DNA from: Kalaharituber pfeilii
Taxonomy: Eukaryota > Ascomycota > Pezizomycetes > Pezizales > Pezizaceae
Length of the DNA stretch: 17,737 nt
Direction: 5' to 3'
Assembly (NCBI GenBank): GCA_015179045.1
Contig: WHUZ01000256.1
Location: 1-17,737 of the forward strand
Shown here piece by piece: positions 1-8,038 of the stretch; position 1 is the first letter of the stretch, and every line of letters begins with the position of its first letter. Below the pieces are notes generated by a model. That model did no database searches. It was not told where the DNA came from and saw only the letters and a list, made by a program, of their open reading frames with translations. Both the position numbers and the translations under genes were made by a program.

Positions 1-135
1 GCATTGACATTTCTGCTCCTGGGTCGATACATACTCTAATTATTACTGATTTTGAGATACCATTTTCCTTCCATTTTAGCTCGGCTTTGTGAATAATTGA
101 TATCTTTATTAGAGGTCCTTTAAGGATTGGAGAAG
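1..135 (-). pseudogene. Retropepsin (protease) fragment of gypsy-type element A
   Basis: Read on the minus strand, this edge encodes PILKGPLIKISIIH, then a basic stretch, then VCIDPGAEMSM, and runs out of the window. The layout (beta-strand, hydrophobic run, D-x-G-A, then a small residue) is that of the aspartic protease of Ty3/gypsy retrotransposons, where the active site is usually D-S/T-G-A. Here the second residue is proline, a substitution that would probably inactivate the enzyme. The catalytic Asp codon lies at about 23-25. It follows the gag fossil at about 360-1740 in the same orientation, as expected for gag-pro order, but in a different frame after a lysine-rich, stop-containing linker. 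The rest of protease and all of pol would lie to the left, outside the window. Confidence 0.6.
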
Positions 136-359
136 GAGTGAGGCCAACTAGAGGAGGAGGAGGGGCAGACACTTCATTGGCTAAGATCTACCTTTCTAGT
201 TTTCCAACTCGGATTCATTAAGAGTAGTAATACATGATGTTAGGCTGCAAGCCTATATTCTAGCTAAGTCTTCTTTGTTTTCTTGTTTAATTTTCCTTAC
301 CTCCTTTTTATCCTCCTTCTTGTCATCATTTCTTTTCCTCTTATTACCTGACTGATTAG

Positions 360-1740
360 TTGGCTAGGTTGTCTTCTACTGTTTCATGATTTCCGTAACC
401 ATGTATTTGCTAAAAGTATGGCCTTTTTCCTCCACAGCGAGAGCATTTCCCATCGGCCTTCCATTTGGCACTGAGTTCCTTAGAGGAGCCGGAGAGGTAT
501 GGGCTGAGCTTAGAGGTTGTAGTTTCCATACTGTCCTTCTTCTTCTCTGAAAATTGTTTTCCCTTTGAATGGCCACTAGGTTTGTTACTACCACTGTGAC
601 CCACAACTTGTGTTGTTTGCTCAGCCTGTATACCAACGACTATTATACGTTTGTACTAGTTATCAAATGATTCATTAAGTACTACTGGCTGTATAAGAAA
701 GATGTTTCTTTTCAACCCTTTAACTACCTTATTCTTGAATGTTTTTTCATTGTGTTTGGCTAGGTAGTTCATTTTCTTCATGGCGTTGATATAGTCTATG
801 ATTTTGGTTTTTTGCTTGTAGGTGTCGAGTTTACCTCACATTTGCTGGTCTTGCATGTGGATTTCTATTCCCTCTACTAAATTGTCCATCTATTTCTCTA
901 ATGTGGTATCTCTCTGAGCCTCCATACCCATGTACATATATTTGTTTTGGGTATGCCATTCTACTGCCTCCTTGGTTAGAAATCGAGATGCACACAGAAT
1001 TTTGGTATCTGCTTCAGCAAAGGTTCGGCAGTGCTCTCGGAGGTATACTAAGTCCATTACTTCAGACTTCCATACTTGTATTCTATCCAGGTTGCCATCC
1101 CAAGTTCTTAGAGTCAGAAGGTAGGCAAATGGGATGTACTGGCCAGTAGGTTCGAGTTCAGGTAAATCCCATTGTTTGGTTTTGTACTTGACTTTCTTTC
1201 TTGGAGGGGGAGATGATGCTGGTTGGATGGAGAAGACGGTAGTCACTGTTCGTGATAGAGATCGTGATCTAGTTGGCGGTCGGAAGGGCAGAAGTTTGAC
1301 TTCAAGAGCTATTATTTTGTCTTGCAGCTCTTTATTCTAGTTCTTGAGAAAGGTGATTTCTGCTTCTAATATTATTACCTGTCCAGGACCAGCTCTAATA
1401 GTATCTTCTTGTGATAGGATTTTTCTTTCTAGATCCTTCTGCTCGGCCTTCTGCTTGTTGAGGAAGATTCTGGCATCCTGTAGTTGAGACTCTAAGGTAG
1501 CAACCATAGCTATTTTCTTGTCTAAGGCCTTGATAATAGTAGCATTAGCATCCTTAGTATACTACTACTCTAGGTTCCATATCTGTTCCATAAAATCTAC
1601 CTCTCACTTGAGTTTAGTAGTCTCCATTTCGAGTCAGTACGTCTCGGCGGCAGCTAAGACTATTGCTTCATAATTAGCTTTTTCCTTCTCTAGCTGTTCC
1701 CCAAGCTTAGTTTCCCCAGCTTGAGCTTCGGCTTGGATTT
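360..1740 (-). pseudogene. Gag (main part) of gypsy-type element A
   Basis: Minus-strand gag fossil. From right to left it shows a charged coiled-coil-like region rich in Glu, Lys and Gln (about 1740-1300), then a Pro/Arg/Ser basic linker, then a capsid-like block containing WDLPELEPTGQYIPF, TWDGNLDRIQVWKSEV and FLTKEAVEWH (about 1250-890). It ends with a nucleocapsid zinc knuckle near 380-450. Stops inside the frame are of the CAG->TAG and CGA->TGA kind, so the frame is clear despite decay. The knuckle reads CSRCGGK, but one extra A in an A-run (about 421-425) shifts the frame. The downstream frame continues GHTFSKY, so the last Cys of the CCHC motif is Tyr (TGC->TAC). The N-terminus of this gag lies at 9061-9325, separated by a solo LTR and everything nested in it. 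Assignment to gag is firm; the exact clade is not. Confidence 0.75.
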
Positions 1741-2197
1741 TGTTACGGGTGTAAGGTGCTTGGCTCCAGTGGGCACTTGAAGGGACCGGATCTTACGGCT
1801 ATGGTGAGGAAAATGGCGGTACTGGCGTCGTCCCGAAAGTATGAATATGGTGAGTCGGAATGGCTACGGAGGTGTATACAATGGACCAGAAGGGCAGCTA
1901 CTCGGCAGGAAGAACCCAGTGGAGTGGAGCGATTCACAGGTGTAATAATGGAACAATAGGTTCAGAGTTATGGAGGACTTAGGATACCGCTAGTGTCTTG
2001 ATTCTTCTGACTATGCTATTTTCAGCTGGTGCTTATATAGACTTCAATGCAGCCATACATGAAGAGTCAACAAATGAATAATTGGCTGGCAACGTAGCGA
2101 TTCCTTATCAATGCCAATACTGGTAGTAATAGGTACATGTAATAAAAACATACAAAAATAGTACAGGACAAAGATAACGAATGTACTACTGCATATG
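1741..2197 (-). repeat. Solo LTR B, 3' portion (split by element C)
   Basis: Reverse complement of the last 457 bp of the 737-bp LTR seen at 8039-8775. It begins on the plus strand with TGTTACGGG, the inverted copy of the LTR terminus CCGTAACA, and ends with ATATG at 2193-2197. The remaining 280 bp of this LTR is at 8781-9060 (457 + 280 = 737). A minus-strand TATA-like sequence is present at about 2033-2040 (CTATATAAG on the minus strand). It is embedded in gag A and is treated as a solo LTR because gag-coding sequence flanks it on both sides. Confidence 0.85.
2193..2197. repeat. Target-site duplication of element C (left copy; right copy 8776-8780)
   Basis: ATATG occurs immediately before the 5' LTR and again immediately after the 3' LTR. 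The flanking sequence on both sides is the same inverted LTR, so the pre-insertion site can be reconstructed exactly. Five base pairs is the usual Ty3/gypsy duplication length. Confidence 0.9.
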
Positions 2198-2267
2198 TGT
2201 TACGGCTAAGGTGGAAACTTGCCTACTACTGTGGCAAGGGGTAAGGGTTACACTACTAATTAGCTGC

Positions 2268-2272
2268 CACGG
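2268..2272. repeat. Target-site duplication of the TRIM-like insertion (right copy 2932-2936)
   Basis: CACGG lies on each side of the 2273-2931 insertion. The uninterrupted 3' LTR at 8039-8775 has a single CACGG at the matching place (GCTGCCACGGCTAAAGG), which proves that the segment is an insertion. Confidence 0.93.
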
Positions 2273-2492
2273 TGTTATGGATTGCAACCGACCGTTTGCA
2301 AACCGTTGCACCAAAAGGTAGAACTACCGGTACCACCCGGTAGTGCAGTCGGTATATATAGAAGTATCCGTACGGGCTGGTCAGCGACTCACTTATGTTT
2401 GCGCACGTGGTCAAGGATCTTGGCTCCCTTAGACGTCCACACGTACTAGTAATTAGCTTCCCTCTGCTGCCATGGCACGCCAAGCTATGACA
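2273..2492 (-). repeat. TRIM-like copy 1, 3' LTR (220 bp)
   Basis: Plus-strand ends are TGTTATGGATTGC and AAGCTATGACA. It matches 2712-2931 along its entire length with scattered transitions. It is followed on the plus strand by TTACTCCCCCGC, the complement of the polypurine tract. Confidence 0.88.
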
Positions 2493-2711
2493 TTACTCCC
2501 CCGCAGGCAGAGTACGTCCCGGACTCTCTATATATTAACCCCCAGTCACCCGTTACCGTCTTAGGGCTTCAATTTCATGTGCCACTACCACACTACTTTA
2601 TAACCAGCGACCGGCATGTGACTGTAAGCCGCTTATCAAATTCAAAGGTCACCTGCAGTATCTGACGTTCGCTACAGGCAAGGTTTGAACCGGCGACCCG
2701 ACTGGTAGTAC

Positions 2712-2931
2712 TGTTACGGATTGCAACCGACCGTTTGCAAACCGTTGCACTAAAAGGTAGAACTACCGGTACCACCTGGTAGTGTGGTCGGTATATATAG
2801 AAGTATCCGTACGGGCTGGTCAGCGACTCGCTTACGTTTGCGCACGTGGTCAAGAATCTTGGCTCCCTTAGACGTCCACACGTACTAGTAATCAGCTTCC
2901 CTCTACTGCCATGGCATGCCAAGCCGTGACA
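2712..2931 (-). repeat. TRIM-like copy 1, 5' LTR (220 bp)
   Basis: Plus-strand ends are TGTTACGGATTGC and AAGCCGTGACA. On the minus strand it is followed by the interior sequence GTACTACCAGTCGGG, where a primer-binding site would be expected. The usual TGG start is absent. Confidence 0.88.
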
Positions 2932-3637
2932 CACGGCTAAAGGTGAAGACTTACCTGCTAAGGGGAAAACACTGACCCAGTAATTGAACATAAGACTAAT
3001 GCGGATTGACCGGACTGATCACCCGTTAGGCTTGGCTATTGATTCTCGCATCGTTTAGATAAGGCAGTACTACGGAAGGGTGTGTTATCCGGAATGCAGC
3101 TTAATGCATACACTCGAATTACGGAAGCTTTATTTATATACGTACATGCATTAGTACATTCGTTATCTTTGTCTTGTACTATTTTTGCATGTTGTCTTTA
3201 TGTATACCTATTACTACGGTATTGGCATTGATAAGGAATCGCCGCGGGACCAGCCAATTATTCATTTGTTGACTACTTATGTATAGCTGCGCTGAAGTCT
3301 ATATAAGTACCAGCTGGCGATAGCATAGTTAGAAGAATCAAGACACAAGTAGTGTACTAAGTTTCTCTATAACTCTGAACCTATTGTTCCCTCAATGCAC
3401 TCGTGAATCGCTCCGGTCCACTGCATGCCCCCGCTGAGTAGCTGCCCTTCCGGTCCGCCGTATACACCTCAGTAGCCATTCCGACTCAGCGTATTCATAC
3501 TTCCGGGACGACGCTGGCACCGCAGTTTTCCTCACCATAGTCGTAACAACCGGTCCCTACCAGCGCCCACTGGAGCCGAGCATCTCATGCCCGTAACATT
3601 ACACCGCTCCTCTTTCACCTACCACCCCGCCTCCATA

Positions 3638-4960
3638 ATGTCGGTATCGGGAGGCTCATCCGCTGCCTCCTCTTCCTTAAGGACCTCTCCTCAGAGATGT
3701 CGCCAACCTCTATGACGAGTAAGCATTTCAAGGTAATGTATCAACCCCTTTCTTGCAGAGCCAGCAAGAACTGCCAAACACGATAACCTACGTTGCCGAG
3801 CTACCACTAAATATACGTGATTAAGTATTGCAGCAGCTAGCATTCCAGCCAGCACCGACTCCGCAACGACGACAGCCAGCGCACCCTCCCAGGTCCGAAA
3901 GGCTCTTCTCCAAAGCATTCCCTCCGTCAGGTACTGATGGTATGGTTTCCTCCACAACCTGCAAATGTTCCCCAACCCAAGTCGGCAAATCACACGGTGC
4001 ACCAAAACCTAATCCCGGAGGACCTCCTCTGCTGGGTATTGCTGGTGCAGGTACTCCTCCTCCTCATGCCCTAACTTGTGGTTCTTGTCGAGTACAAGAC
4101 CCTCCGCCTTCTCATTATCCCTATGAGTCAGTTGATGCTGTGGGGCCTTACTCCTCCGTGAGTTGATGCCGTGGGGCATTTCTCTCCTCTTCCGACTCCT
4201 GCGAAAATTCCCACCTCTAGAAAAGTTTAATGGGGATGAAAAAGAGCTTGACAATTTTCTTCTTGGTCCAATAATAGATCAGGAGTTCGCGAATTACTGC
4301 CGACGATGAAACCTCTCGCTTGAAGGGCCCTGCCCTTACCTTTTCCGTCGGAACCCCTCAATGTTATATGCCACGGCCTTCATCCTACTGCGTATGACCT
4401 TCCAGGACCCCTCAGCCATTGCTGAGGCTGCTAGAAATATTCGGACGTAAGCAGTAGGGTAGGATGCAGGATTTCTTAACTGAAATCGATGAAGTATTAG
4501 TACACTGACGTGGCAAAGACTCCCGACCTTGTCCTTATTTCTGACGTCTCCACCAGCATTCGGAAGATGTCCGAAACCTTCTAGCAGGTCATTTTGAGTA
4601 TGGAAGCAACTAGAACCAATGGAAGTTTCCATTGCCAACGCCCTGGGAAAGCCTGGGAAATAAGCGCTTCACTTCCTCCACCACTAAGACAAACATCACC
4701 TCCATCAGCAGCAGCTCTACGATACAGCCACCTCCACTGCTGAAGAATAAGAGCGATGACATACCTGAAGAACTGATTCAGAAGAAAGGCAACTGATGCA
4801 TCAGGTAGAAGATGATGTCATGCTGCCTAAAGAAGTGGTGGAAACCCAACCGAAGCCAAAGAAGGAAGTTAAAAGGGAAGTAAAATGCCCTGAAGTCATG
4901 AATCTACTCTCTCGACTAGCCCAAAAGAAGAGGAAGACAGACCCTGGCCACCTCATAGGC
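3638..4960 (+). pseudogene. Gag region of element C
   Basis: This starts 40 bp after the 5' LTR. An ATG at 3638 opens a Ser-rich start (MSVSGGSSAASSSLRTSP), and the frame then breaks repeatedly. The clearest gag signature is at about 4216-4262, LEKFNGDEKELDNFL. It resembles the conserved entry to the gypsy capsid domain, where a K-F-x-G-D block is followed by a helix. Further hydrophobic and charged blocks follow in the same frame to about 4450 (ATAFILLRMTFQDPSAIAEA). From 4640 to 4960 the sequence is Ser/Pro then Lys/Glu-rich, as in the gag-pol linker of such elements. No zinc knuckle could be found. Many stops and at least several frame changes make this non-functional. Confidence 0.55.
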
Positions 4961-5059
4961 CGTTGATGGATCCGAGGGTATCACCAAACTGTCTAACTTA
5001 GAGTGGATGGGAACCCTGCTCAGCGTGTAGGACTTCCCATCATAGCGACCTTCTCAATT

Positions 5060-5155
5060 GCGAGGTAAAATTCAAAACTGGGAAGACCGTTAGGGCTATT
5101 GTGGACCATGCGGCCTCTGCACCGATTGTTTTCTTGGCAGACTGGGTAAGAAGTT
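5060..5155 (+). pseudogene. Possible protease remnant of element C
   Basis: The plus strand encodes KFKTGKTVRAIVDHAASAPI followed by VFLADW. The pattern of a hydrophobic strand, Asp, any residue, small residue, Ala-Ser, and a hydrophobic strand matches the retropepsin active-site loop. DHAAS stands where D-S/T-G-A-S is expected, so the essential Gly is Ala. Position between gag and RT supports the call. The second half of a protease is not recognisable. Confidence 0.4.
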
Positions 5156-5206
5156 GAAGATGAGGTCACAAGCAAGACCTGCGATGATCAAGATTCTTGA
5201 GAATCC

Positions 5207-5240
5207 TTCGTTTTCGTTTTCGCTTTCGTTTTCATTTTCT
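5207..5240 (+). repeat. TTTTCG hexanucleotide tract
   Basis: About five to six imperfect copies of a TTTTCG unit, read in one frame as alternating Ser and Phe. It directly precedes a tandemly duplicated segment. Confidence 0.7.
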
Positions 5241-5294
5241 GGCGTCCCGGTTCCCAATTCTGTTTCCTCCGCTTTGGATTATGTGCCTTCTATT

Positions 5295-5588
5295 GGCATT
5301 CCAGGAAAATCTGACAAGGCATTCATTGATTTTATATCGTCTTCTGTTCTGAACTCCCGCCAGACGTTGAAGGAATCTGTTTTCGATTTTGATGCCGAAG
5401 TTATGGATATCGGCGGATGCATCATTCATTGTGTCTGAGTTAATAGCGTTCCGGGAAAGTTTGATAAGTCTCTGTTGACTTTGTTTCGTCTTTTGTTCTG
5501 AACGCTCATTAAGAAAGTAAGGAATTTGTCTTTGAGTTTGATGCCGAAGCTATGAATATCGGCGAATGCATCATTGCATGTCTGATAG
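5295..5588 (+). repeat. Two diverged 150-bp tandem units with a shared peptide frame
   Basis: The unit starts GGCATTCCAGGAAA at 5295 and AGCGTTCCGGGAAA at 5445, with matching landmarks about 149-150 bp apart (GATGCCGAAG at 5391 and 5540). Both encode the same short protein motif despite many nucleotide changes: DFISSSVLNSRQ then FDFDAEVMDIGGCII in the first, DFVSSFVLNAH then FEFDAEAMNIGECII in the second. The second copy has one stop. It lies between the protease remnant and RT of element C, where the polyprotein normally has a short linker, so it may be a captured or duplicated coding segment. I do not recognise the peptide. Confidence 0.6.
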
Positions 5589-5747
5589 TCCTTGCACTGG
5601 TATGGAGTTGCTTTCGGTTCTTTCTAGTAATCCTCTTGAAGAGGGTGATATTTCGTTGATTGATGCACACGAGCACTAGCACTCGTGATACGTTAATGTT
5701 TTTTCTTGAGGAATAGGTATGCTGCTTACCTCTTCACCAAAGCTGGA

Positions 5748-6421
5748 ATCATGAAATCCCTTTCGAGAACCCAAACGCGAAGCCTCCCCATGGTCCAGTG
5801 TACCTGGGAAGAAGATGAGACTCTTTAGAGGTATATCGTCGAACACCTACCAGCAGGGAAGATACAAAGGTCAAGGTCAAAAGCAGCTTCACCGATTTTT
5901 TCAGAAGACAGATAGGTCCCTCCGACCATGCATTGATTATAAGAGCACTAAATGAACTCACCACTCCGAACAAACACCCTTTGCACTTAACATTGGAACT
6001 CCTCAAAAAGACCCAAAGCGGTAAATGGGTTACCAAACTCGATCTCAAGAACGGCTACAACCCCATGCGGATTAAGTCAGGCGACAAACGGCAGCTGTCA
6101 GACATATTCAAAGGCTTATTCGAAGTACCCAGTCATACCTCTCGAACTCATCAATACACCTGCTTCCTTCGAAGCGACAATGGATGAGATTCTCACTTGC
6201 ATTGGTAGAGTTGTTTGGTACCTGGACTCTTAATCTTTGAAGGCAAAGAATGGGACTATGAAAGGATAGTGGAAAAGTGCTTGTCAAGATTGAGCAAATT
6301 TGGGCTTGCGCCAAAGTGCGAGTTCCATGTGTATGAAACCATGTTCCTTAGTCATTTTATTGATGGCCTCGAGATTAAGATACACCTGTCCAAACTCTCT
6401 ACCATTCATGACTGGCCATAG
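5748..6421 (+). pseudogene. Reverse transcriptase of element C
   Basis: Ty3/gypsy RT is recognisable across three frames. It opens with HEIPFENPNAKPPHGPVYL (about 5750-5806). Next comes AGKIQRS (about 5855), then RPCIDYKSTK (about 5915-5945), then GKWVTKLDLKNGY (about 6023-6060), which is the classic motif before the first catalytic Asp. Then INTPASFEATMDEI (about 6150-6193), WYLD (6216-6227), and finally LSKFGLAPKCEF near 6290-6320. The YxDD box is destroyed: after Y-L-D a short deletion (about 4 bp) removes the second Asp and shifts the frame, which resumes as LIFEGKEWDYERIV. The loss of this Asp alone would abolish polymerase activity. Confidence 0.88.
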
Positions 6422-6429
6422 CCGATAAT

Positions 6430-6860
6430 GAAGGTGCAAGCCTTTCTAGGCTTTACAAACTGCTGCCGCCGATTCGTCCTCAACTACTACCGCTGATTTA
6501 ATTTACTCCGCTACAACCCGACCGCTTACAAGCCTTGACCAGAGACAGACTCTTTATTTAGGGGGAGCAGAGTAGCAAGCTACTTTTACGGAACTCCAAG
6601 ACAAGTTCATCAGTACCACTATACTGCAACAGTTCGATCGATCCCTGCCGACGATTGTGAAACTGACTGCTCAGACCAGGCACTCGCTGGCATCTTGAGC
6701 TTAAGAATGACGTTACCACCCTTCACCCCTGTGAGTACCACTCCCAAATACTGACCCCTGCCAAGCAAAACTATTCTATCCACGATAATGAACTCTTGGC
6801 AATTCTTGATTGTATAAGTGGAGGATAGAGTTATTGGAAACTAAGTTTACTGTCCACTAT
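6430..6860 (+). pseudogene. RT connection and RNase H domains of element C
   Basis: VQAFLGFTNCCRRFVLNYYR (about 6435-6495) is the connection segment that follows gypsy RT. RNase H follows with QDKFISTTILQQFD, then TDCSDQALAGILS (about 6661-6700), which contains the first catalytic Asp. Then come HPCEYHSQILTPAKQNYSIH and DNELLAILD (about 6723-6812), containing the Glu-bearing helix typical of this family. The frame changes at least twice and several stops are present. The domain identity is secure from the ordered motifs. Confidence 0.85.
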
Positions 6861-6865
6861 GCACC

Positions 6866-7129
6866 ATGCACTTTACCACCAACACCTCAACAGCCGGCAA
6901 GCTAACTGGAGCTGACTTTCCGAATTTGATTACGTCAGCCGGCAAGCCGGATTTCCGGATTCGATTATGTCAGCCTAACGGCAAAGCGGATGCTCTATCT
7001 CGGACTAGTAAAGTAGAAGACGTGTGGACTGATATTCCTGCAGTCAACAGTGATGAATGGGTGAGGAACGATGATGGGCTAAGTACCCGAAACATATTCG
7101 AAGTGATAATGATGATGCCACGACGGTAG
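6866..7129 (+). pseudogene. RNase H-integrase spacer of element C (GKADALSR motif)
   Basis: Contains HFTTNT and then PNGKADALSR (about 6977-7005), the near-universal gypsy tether sequence between RNase H and the integrase zinc domain. A 36-40-bp tandem duplication at 6916-6990 lies directly upstream of the motif and pushes the parts of the tether apart. Confidence 0.8.
6916..6990 (+). repeat. Short tandem duplication within the RNase H spacer
   Basis: TTTCCGAATTTGATTACGTC...AAGCCGGA is followed at once by TTTCCGGATTCGATTATGTC...AAAGCGGA. Two adjoining copies of about 36 and 40 bp differ mainly by transitions plus a short indel, so the duplication predates much of the decay. Confidence 0.65.
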
Positions 7130-7480
7130 CGTGGCTCGACACTGGGGTGTGCATCGGACTCCTCTCTCGGAACTTCTACTAGGATGGCTGAAAAGACTTA
7201 TGCCAACGCCTACTAGTAGGAAGCCTTGAAGAGATAGCTATGGACTTTGTTAGAGAACTACTAAGGGCTTTAACACTATTTCAGTTGTCATAAACCGGTT
7301 CACCGAAATGTAGTGCTGCACTATACACTGGTAAAAAAACACTTTTGATAACTCGAGACATCACCAACGCCTTCAATGATATCCTCAGGCAATTTGGTCT
7401 ACCTGCCACATTACCTTTAAATGTGGACTACAATTCACCTCAGCCCTTCGACAAGACATTACAGAATACCAACTCTGTAC
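7130..7480 (+). pseudogene. Integrase of element C
   Basis: Fragments in several frames follow gypsy integrase order. LLSRNFY (about 7170) belongs to the zinc-binding domain, and CQR soon after is the end of the HHCC region. SLEEIAMDFVREL (about 7226-7262) carries the first catalytic Asp of the DDE core (M-D-F). ITRDITNAFNDILRQFGLP (about 7345-7400) is the helix that precedes the second catalytic Asp. The expected D-R-G that should follow FGLP is not present: the sequence reads ATLPLNVDYNSP. The remainder is not confidently aligned. Confidence 0.75.
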
Positions 7481-7514
7481 CACTTACCACCCCCAGACCA
7501 ACAGAGTCTCTGAC

Positions 7515-7699
7515 GCGCAACGTCTGGTATTGCAGAGAGTGTGTAATACAGACTCCCAAATAGTATCTCCACATCTTCCATGACCGAACTATGGCAGAGA
7601 TGACGAGATTTGGGAAACGGTTGAGAATCTTCGTAGATCGTTGGAATCTGTTAGAGAGTTACACGATCAACATCCGAGGAAGCCTTCAAGACCCTATGG
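7515..7699 (+). pseudogene. Chromodomain at the C-terminus of element C
   Basis: At 7590-7699 one frame reads YGRDDEIWETVENL, followed by RRSLESVRELHDQHPRKPS. This is the second half of a chromodomain: the W-E-x-x-E-N-L block, then the C-terminal helix and the HPRKP tail typical of chromovirus integrases. The upstream half (about 7515-7589) is frameshifted and only weakly recognisable. Chromodomains in such elements recognise methylated histone H3K9 and steer integration into heterochromatin, which fits this subtelomeric, multiply invaded site. Confidence 0.7.
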
Positions 7700-8024
7700 T
7701 ACAATAAAGCATTGATGGCTCATGGGACAGAGCATCTTACACAAATAGGAATTCTGTACGGCCATGCTACTCGGATGGTTCGTTGACGTGAGTATCTTTT
7801 CCTTACGAAGACTTTTTCCCACTGGGTTTTATCTTCGAGAAGGTTTTTAACGGCTCACTGATGATGAGTGAAAGACATACCAGTCTCACCATCGGCTACG
7901 GGCAACTGCAGTTCAGCTCATGTGTTATCTCGCGTATCAAGTACGCCGATAGCTAAAGTATGAGACCCACAATCCCAATTAGTTCAGTTTTCTGTTGGTG
8001 ATTGTTACTTAGAAGGAGTACCCT
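7700..8024 (+). other. 3' untranslated part of element C
   Basis: Between the chromodomain and the polypurine tract I see no further domain. Short open pieces (for example PSFEKVF-like residues near 7840) have no family I can name. Confidence 0.5.
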
Positions 8025-8038
8025 AAACGGGGGGGTAA
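8025..8038 (+). other. Polypurine tract of element C
   Basis: AAACGGGGGGGTAA abuts the 3' LTR start at 8039. This is the expected place and composition for the plus-strand primer of reverse transcription, interrupted only by one C and one T. The TRIM-like element has a very similar GCGGGGGAGTAA in the equivalent place. Confidence 0.8.

Larger units (their letters stand above)
2273..2931 (-). mobile_element. TRIM-like non-autonomous LTR element, copy 1 (complete)
   Basis: A 659-bp element made of two 220-bp direct repeats (2273-2492 and 2712-2931) around a 219-bp interior, with TG...CA ends and a perfect CACGG target duplication. The minus strand is taken as sense because the interior ends there with GCGGGGGAGTAA directly before the LTR, a polypurine tract closely resembling that of element C. 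The LTRs carry a TATATATA sequence (about 2354-2360 and 2793-2799). No coding frame of any substance exists in the 219-bp interior. This is the architecture of terminal-repeat retrotransposons in miniature, which move using another element's proteins. A second, inverted copy is at 13178-13715. Short open frames here are incidental. Confidence 0.88.
2198..3598 (+). repeat. 5' LTR of element C, interrupted by the 659-bp element
   Basis: The LTR is in two pieces: 2198-2272 (75 bp) and 2937-3598 (662 bp), total 737 bp. It opens with TGTTACGGCTAAGG and closes with CCCGTAACA. Promoter-like signals are a CCAAT at 3254-3258 and a TATA box, TATATAAG, at 3300-3307. The transcript would start shortly downstream. 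The break is a clean insertion flanked by CACGG on both sides. Confidence 0.9.

Noticed and set aside
890..1340. Plus-strand open frames opposite gag A
   Set aside because: The minus strand carries a recognisable gag capsid region. The plus-strand frames have no motif and are shadows.
2593..2991. A 132-codon minus-strand frame
   Set aside because: It crosses the TRIM-like LTR, its interior and the chromovirus LTR. A frame spanning an insertion boundary cannot be an ancestral gene.
3719..3760. Possible mini-intron in gag C (GTAAGC...CTTGCAG)
   Set aside because: Splice-site-like ends about 41 bp apart, but no branch point is visible, the length is below the usual fungal minimum, and exons on both sides contain stops.
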